Shown here one piece after another: positions 6,864 to 8,380 of a stretch of DNA of 8,380 bases. This DNA is from Bordetella parapertussis. GTDB lineage: Bacteria; Pseudomonadota; Gammaproteobacteria; Burkholderiales; Burkholderiaceae_B. A model generated the notes under the pieces. The model made no database searches. It was not told the origin of the DNA and saw nothing but the letters and a program-made list of their open reading frames with translations. Made by a program: the position numbers and the translations under genes. The stretch lies in the NCBI GenBank assembly GCA_945882005.1, contig CAMCWG010000119.1, forward strand, positions 1-8,380, given 5' to 3'. Within the stretch, counting starts at the first letter, position 1, and every line of letters begins with the position of its first letter.

Positions 6864-6939
6864 GCCGATGTAGCTCAGTTGGTAGAGCAGCTCATTCGTA
6901 ATGAGAAGGTCGACAGTTCGATTCCGTTCATCGGCACCA
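6864..6939 (+). tRNA. tRNA-Thr (anticodon CGT)
   Basis: 76 nt with encoded CCA (6937-6939). The acceptor stem GCCGATG/CATCGGC is perfect, the D-stem is GCTC/GAGC, and the anticodon loop TTCGTAA places CGT at 6897-6899, reading ACG codons. The T-loop TTCGATT (6917-6923) is closed by GACAG/CCGTT (6912-6916 and 6924-6928). This includes an A-C mismatch (6915 with 6925, standard position 52-62) and a G-T wobble at its base. The mismatch is unusual, but all other parts look functional. No terminator follows, so transcripts may continue into the lipocalin gene. Confidence 0.96.
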
Positions 6940-6970
6940 CCCCCCTCTTCAGACCTAATATGTCGAGCGC

Positions 6971-7501
6971 ATGAAAAAACTCTCTATAAAGACGTTGTTT
7001 CTTGCGCTGCTGATATCAATCGCTGGCTGCTCAACTGCGCCCCCTGAGGGCGTACAGTCCGTTTCTCCCTTTGATGTCAACCGTTATCTTGGTCAATGGT
7101 ATGAAATCGCCCGCCTCGACCACTCGTTTGAGCGCGGACTGAGTGAAGTAACGGCAACCTACACCCTACAAACTGATGGCAGCCTCGAGGTATTAAACAA
7201 AGGGTACGACGTCAAACGCGACAAGTGGAAATCAGCCACGGGACGCGCTTTGTTTACCGGGCCCCAAAGCAAGGGATCACTGAAAGTTTCTTTTTTTGGT
7301 CCGTTCTACGGGGGCTACCATGTAATTGCCCTGGATCAAGTCGGCTATCAGTGGGCGATGATCTCAGGCCCCGATCGAGACTACCTCTGGATACTGGCGC
7401 GCAGCAAAACGATCGCACCTAGCATTCGAGAAGCTCTGCTCAAACAGGCAGAAGAGCTCGGCTTTGCAACACAGAAACTGATCTGGGTCGAGCACAAGTA
7501 G
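6971..7501 (+). CDS. blc: Outer-membrane lipoprotein lipocalin Blc
   Basis: 176 aa, close to the 177 aa of E. coli Blc. A lipoprotein signal peptide ends in the lipobox IAGC (17-20), so Cys20 becomes lipidated. Ser21 at position +2 does not give the Asp inner-membrane retention signal, so outer-membrane sorting is expected. The lipocalin GxW motif is GQWYEIARLDHSFERGL (41-57), and the late conserved segment GPDRDYLWILAR strongly resembles Blc. The family binds lysophospholipids and fatty acids in a beta-barrel and is linked to envelope stress and membrane maintenance. The start follows tRNA-Thr by 31 bp with only a weak GAG (6965-6967) and no clear promoter; read-through from the tRNA promoter is plausible. 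It converges on ispH with a 2-bp gap. Confidence 0.93.
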   Translation: MKKLSIKTLFLALLISIAGCSTAPPEGVQSVSPFDVNRYLGQWYEIARLDHSFERGLSEVTATYTLQTDGSLEVLNKGYDVKRDKWKSATGRALFTGPQSKGSLKVSFFGPFYGGYHVIALDQVGYQWAMISGPDRDYLWILARSKTIAPSIREALLKQAEELGFATQKLIWVEHK

Positions 7502-7503
7502 CC

Positions 7504-8380
7504 TTACTCTACAACCTTACGCGATAAGCCCTTAGGCAAGGGGAACGATACGCTCTCTTGCAAGCCGTCGAGTGTGCGCACTGAGATCGCACCCAACGCC
7601 TTCAAGCGTTCAATGACCTGTTGTACCAGTAGCTCTGGTGCGGAAGCACCCGCTGTAATACCGATACGCTTGCGATCAACCAGCCAGGCAGGTTCGATCG
7701 ATTCAGGGCCGTCAATGAGGTACGCTGGGATTCCTTTGCGCTCAGCCACTTCACGCAAGCGATTAGAGTTCGAGCTATTCGCACTGCCTACAACCAATAC
7801 TAAATCAGACTCTGGTGCCATCACCTTGACTGCGTCTTGCCGATTTTGTGTGGCGTAACAAATATCACTTTTTTTAGGTTCAGTAATGGTTGGATATTTT
7901 GTACGCAACGCCTCAGCCACCACAGACGCATCATCAACAGATAGTGTTGTTTGTGTCACAAAAGCAAGCATCTCAGGATTGCTGACACGCAGAGCCTGAA
8001 CATCCTCAACCGTTTCAACTAAATGCATGCCATCGTTGACCTGCCCTAAGGTGCCCTCCACTTCTGGGTGACCCTTATGACCAATCATAATGATTTCTCT
8101 TCCTGCCGCGCGCATACGCTCAACTTCGATATGCACTTTTGTCACGAGCGGACAGGTTGCATCAAACACCTGAAGTCCTCGAGACTCCGCCTCTGAACGC
8201 ACAGCTTTCGATACGCCGTGTGCAGAGAACACGACAATACCGCCTGCCGGCGCCTGATCGAGCTCGTCAATAAATACAGCGCCTTTAGCGCGCAAGTCTT
8301 CAACTACGAAACGGTTATGTACGATTTCGTGGCGAACATAAATAGGTGCGCCATGAAGCTCAAGCGCGCGCTCCACAATG
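7504..8380 (-). CDS. ispH: 4-hydroxy-3-methylbut-2-enyl diphosphate reductase IspH, 5' end outside window
   Basis: The last enzyme of the MEP isoprenoid pathway. It reduces HMBPP to isopentenyl and dimethylallyl diphosphate with a [4Fe-4S] cluster in the cytoplasm. Visible landmarks in order are RHEIVHN (second His equals E. coli His41), SAHGVS (His74), [12 protein letters not shown] (Cys96), GHPEVEGT (His124, Glu126), TQTTLS (Thr167), DICYAT (Cys197), SSNSNR and AGASAPE. The gene runs off the right edge. About 20 N-terminal residues, including the first cluster cysteine (Cys12 in E. coli), lie outside. The GTG at 8374-8376 is an internal valine codon, preceded in frame by ATT, and not the start. 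The complete protein should be about 311 aa, the usual size. No defect is visible. The stop TAA lies 2 bp from the blc stop. Confidence 0.97.
   Translation of the reverse strand, partial: IVERALELHGAPIYVRHEIVHNRFVVEDLRAKGAVFIDELDQAPAGGIVVFSAHGVSKAVRSEAESRGLQVFDATCPLVTKVHIEVERMRAAGREIIMIGHKGHPEVEGTLGQVNDGMHLVETVEDVQALRVSNPEMLAFVTQTTLSVDDASVVAEALRTKYPTITEPKKSDICYATQNRQDAVKVMAPESDLVLVVGSANSSNSNRLREVAERKGIPAYLIDGPESIEPAWLVDRKRIGITAGASAPELLVQQVIERLKALGAISVRTLDGLQESVSFPLPKGLSRKVVE

Noticed and set aside
8374..8376. GTG as the ispH start codon
   Set aside because: The reading frame continues upstream with ATT and aligns with the internal I-V-E-R-A-L segment of IspH; the true start is outside the window.
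1..8380. CRISPR array, insertion sequence or integrase
   Set aside because: No regularly spaced repeat series, transposase motif or tyrosine/serine recombinase motif was found on either strand.

Overview
The window looks like a chromosomal segment of a betaproteobacterium, most likely of the order Burkholderiales. The reasons are the character of the IspH sequence, the Blc-type lipocalin, a base composition near 50% G+C by eye, and the two ordinary CCA-encoding tRNA genes. This placement comes from protein character only; no marker gene in the window settles the family or genus.

Layout from left to right. Positions 1-314 hold no recognisable gene: only a 39-codon frame with a reasonable ribosome binding site, a (GCTT)4 microsatellite, and the terminator of a minus-strand tRNA-Asn(GTT) at 315-390, whose promoter lies at 419-447. 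Positions 448-955 are an AT-richer stretch without a convincing gene. It carries a widely spaced inverted repeat and, at its right end, a tandem repeat with a palindromic junction. From 956 to 6825 lies the main content, two divergent transcription units. On the minus strand is a NodB-fold (polysaccharide deacetylase/PuuE-like) hydrolase without a signal peptide. On the plus strand is a tight five-gene operon: ABC permease, periplasmic NMT1/THI5-like binding protein, ABC ATPase, a C45 (penicillin acyltransferase-like) Ntn hydrolase, and a Gfo/Idh/MocA oxidoreductase. A clear sigma70-type promoter (TTGACA, 18-bp spacer, TATCTT) drives the plus operon from the 92-bp divergent intergenic region. 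After the operon come tRNA-Thr(CGT), with its own promoter whose -35 overlaps the last stop codon of the operon, then the lipoprotein lipocalin blc. Convergent to it on the minus strand is ispH, which runs off the right edge.

How the genes may work together (inference). The ABC system belongs to the nitrate/sulfonate/taurine/pyrimidine importer group and brings in a small molecule. Two predicted cytoplasmic C-N hydrolases of unrelated folds, the NodB-like enzyme and the self-processing C45 enzyme, would open or cleave an amide or cyclic amide. The NAD(P)-dependent oxidoreductase would act on the product. The substrate cannot be read from the sequence. This cluster, between two tRNA genes and without a local regulator, is the strongest candidate here for an uncharacterised catabolic or salvage pathway. 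The flanking genes (tRNAs, blc, ispH) are ordinary core genes.
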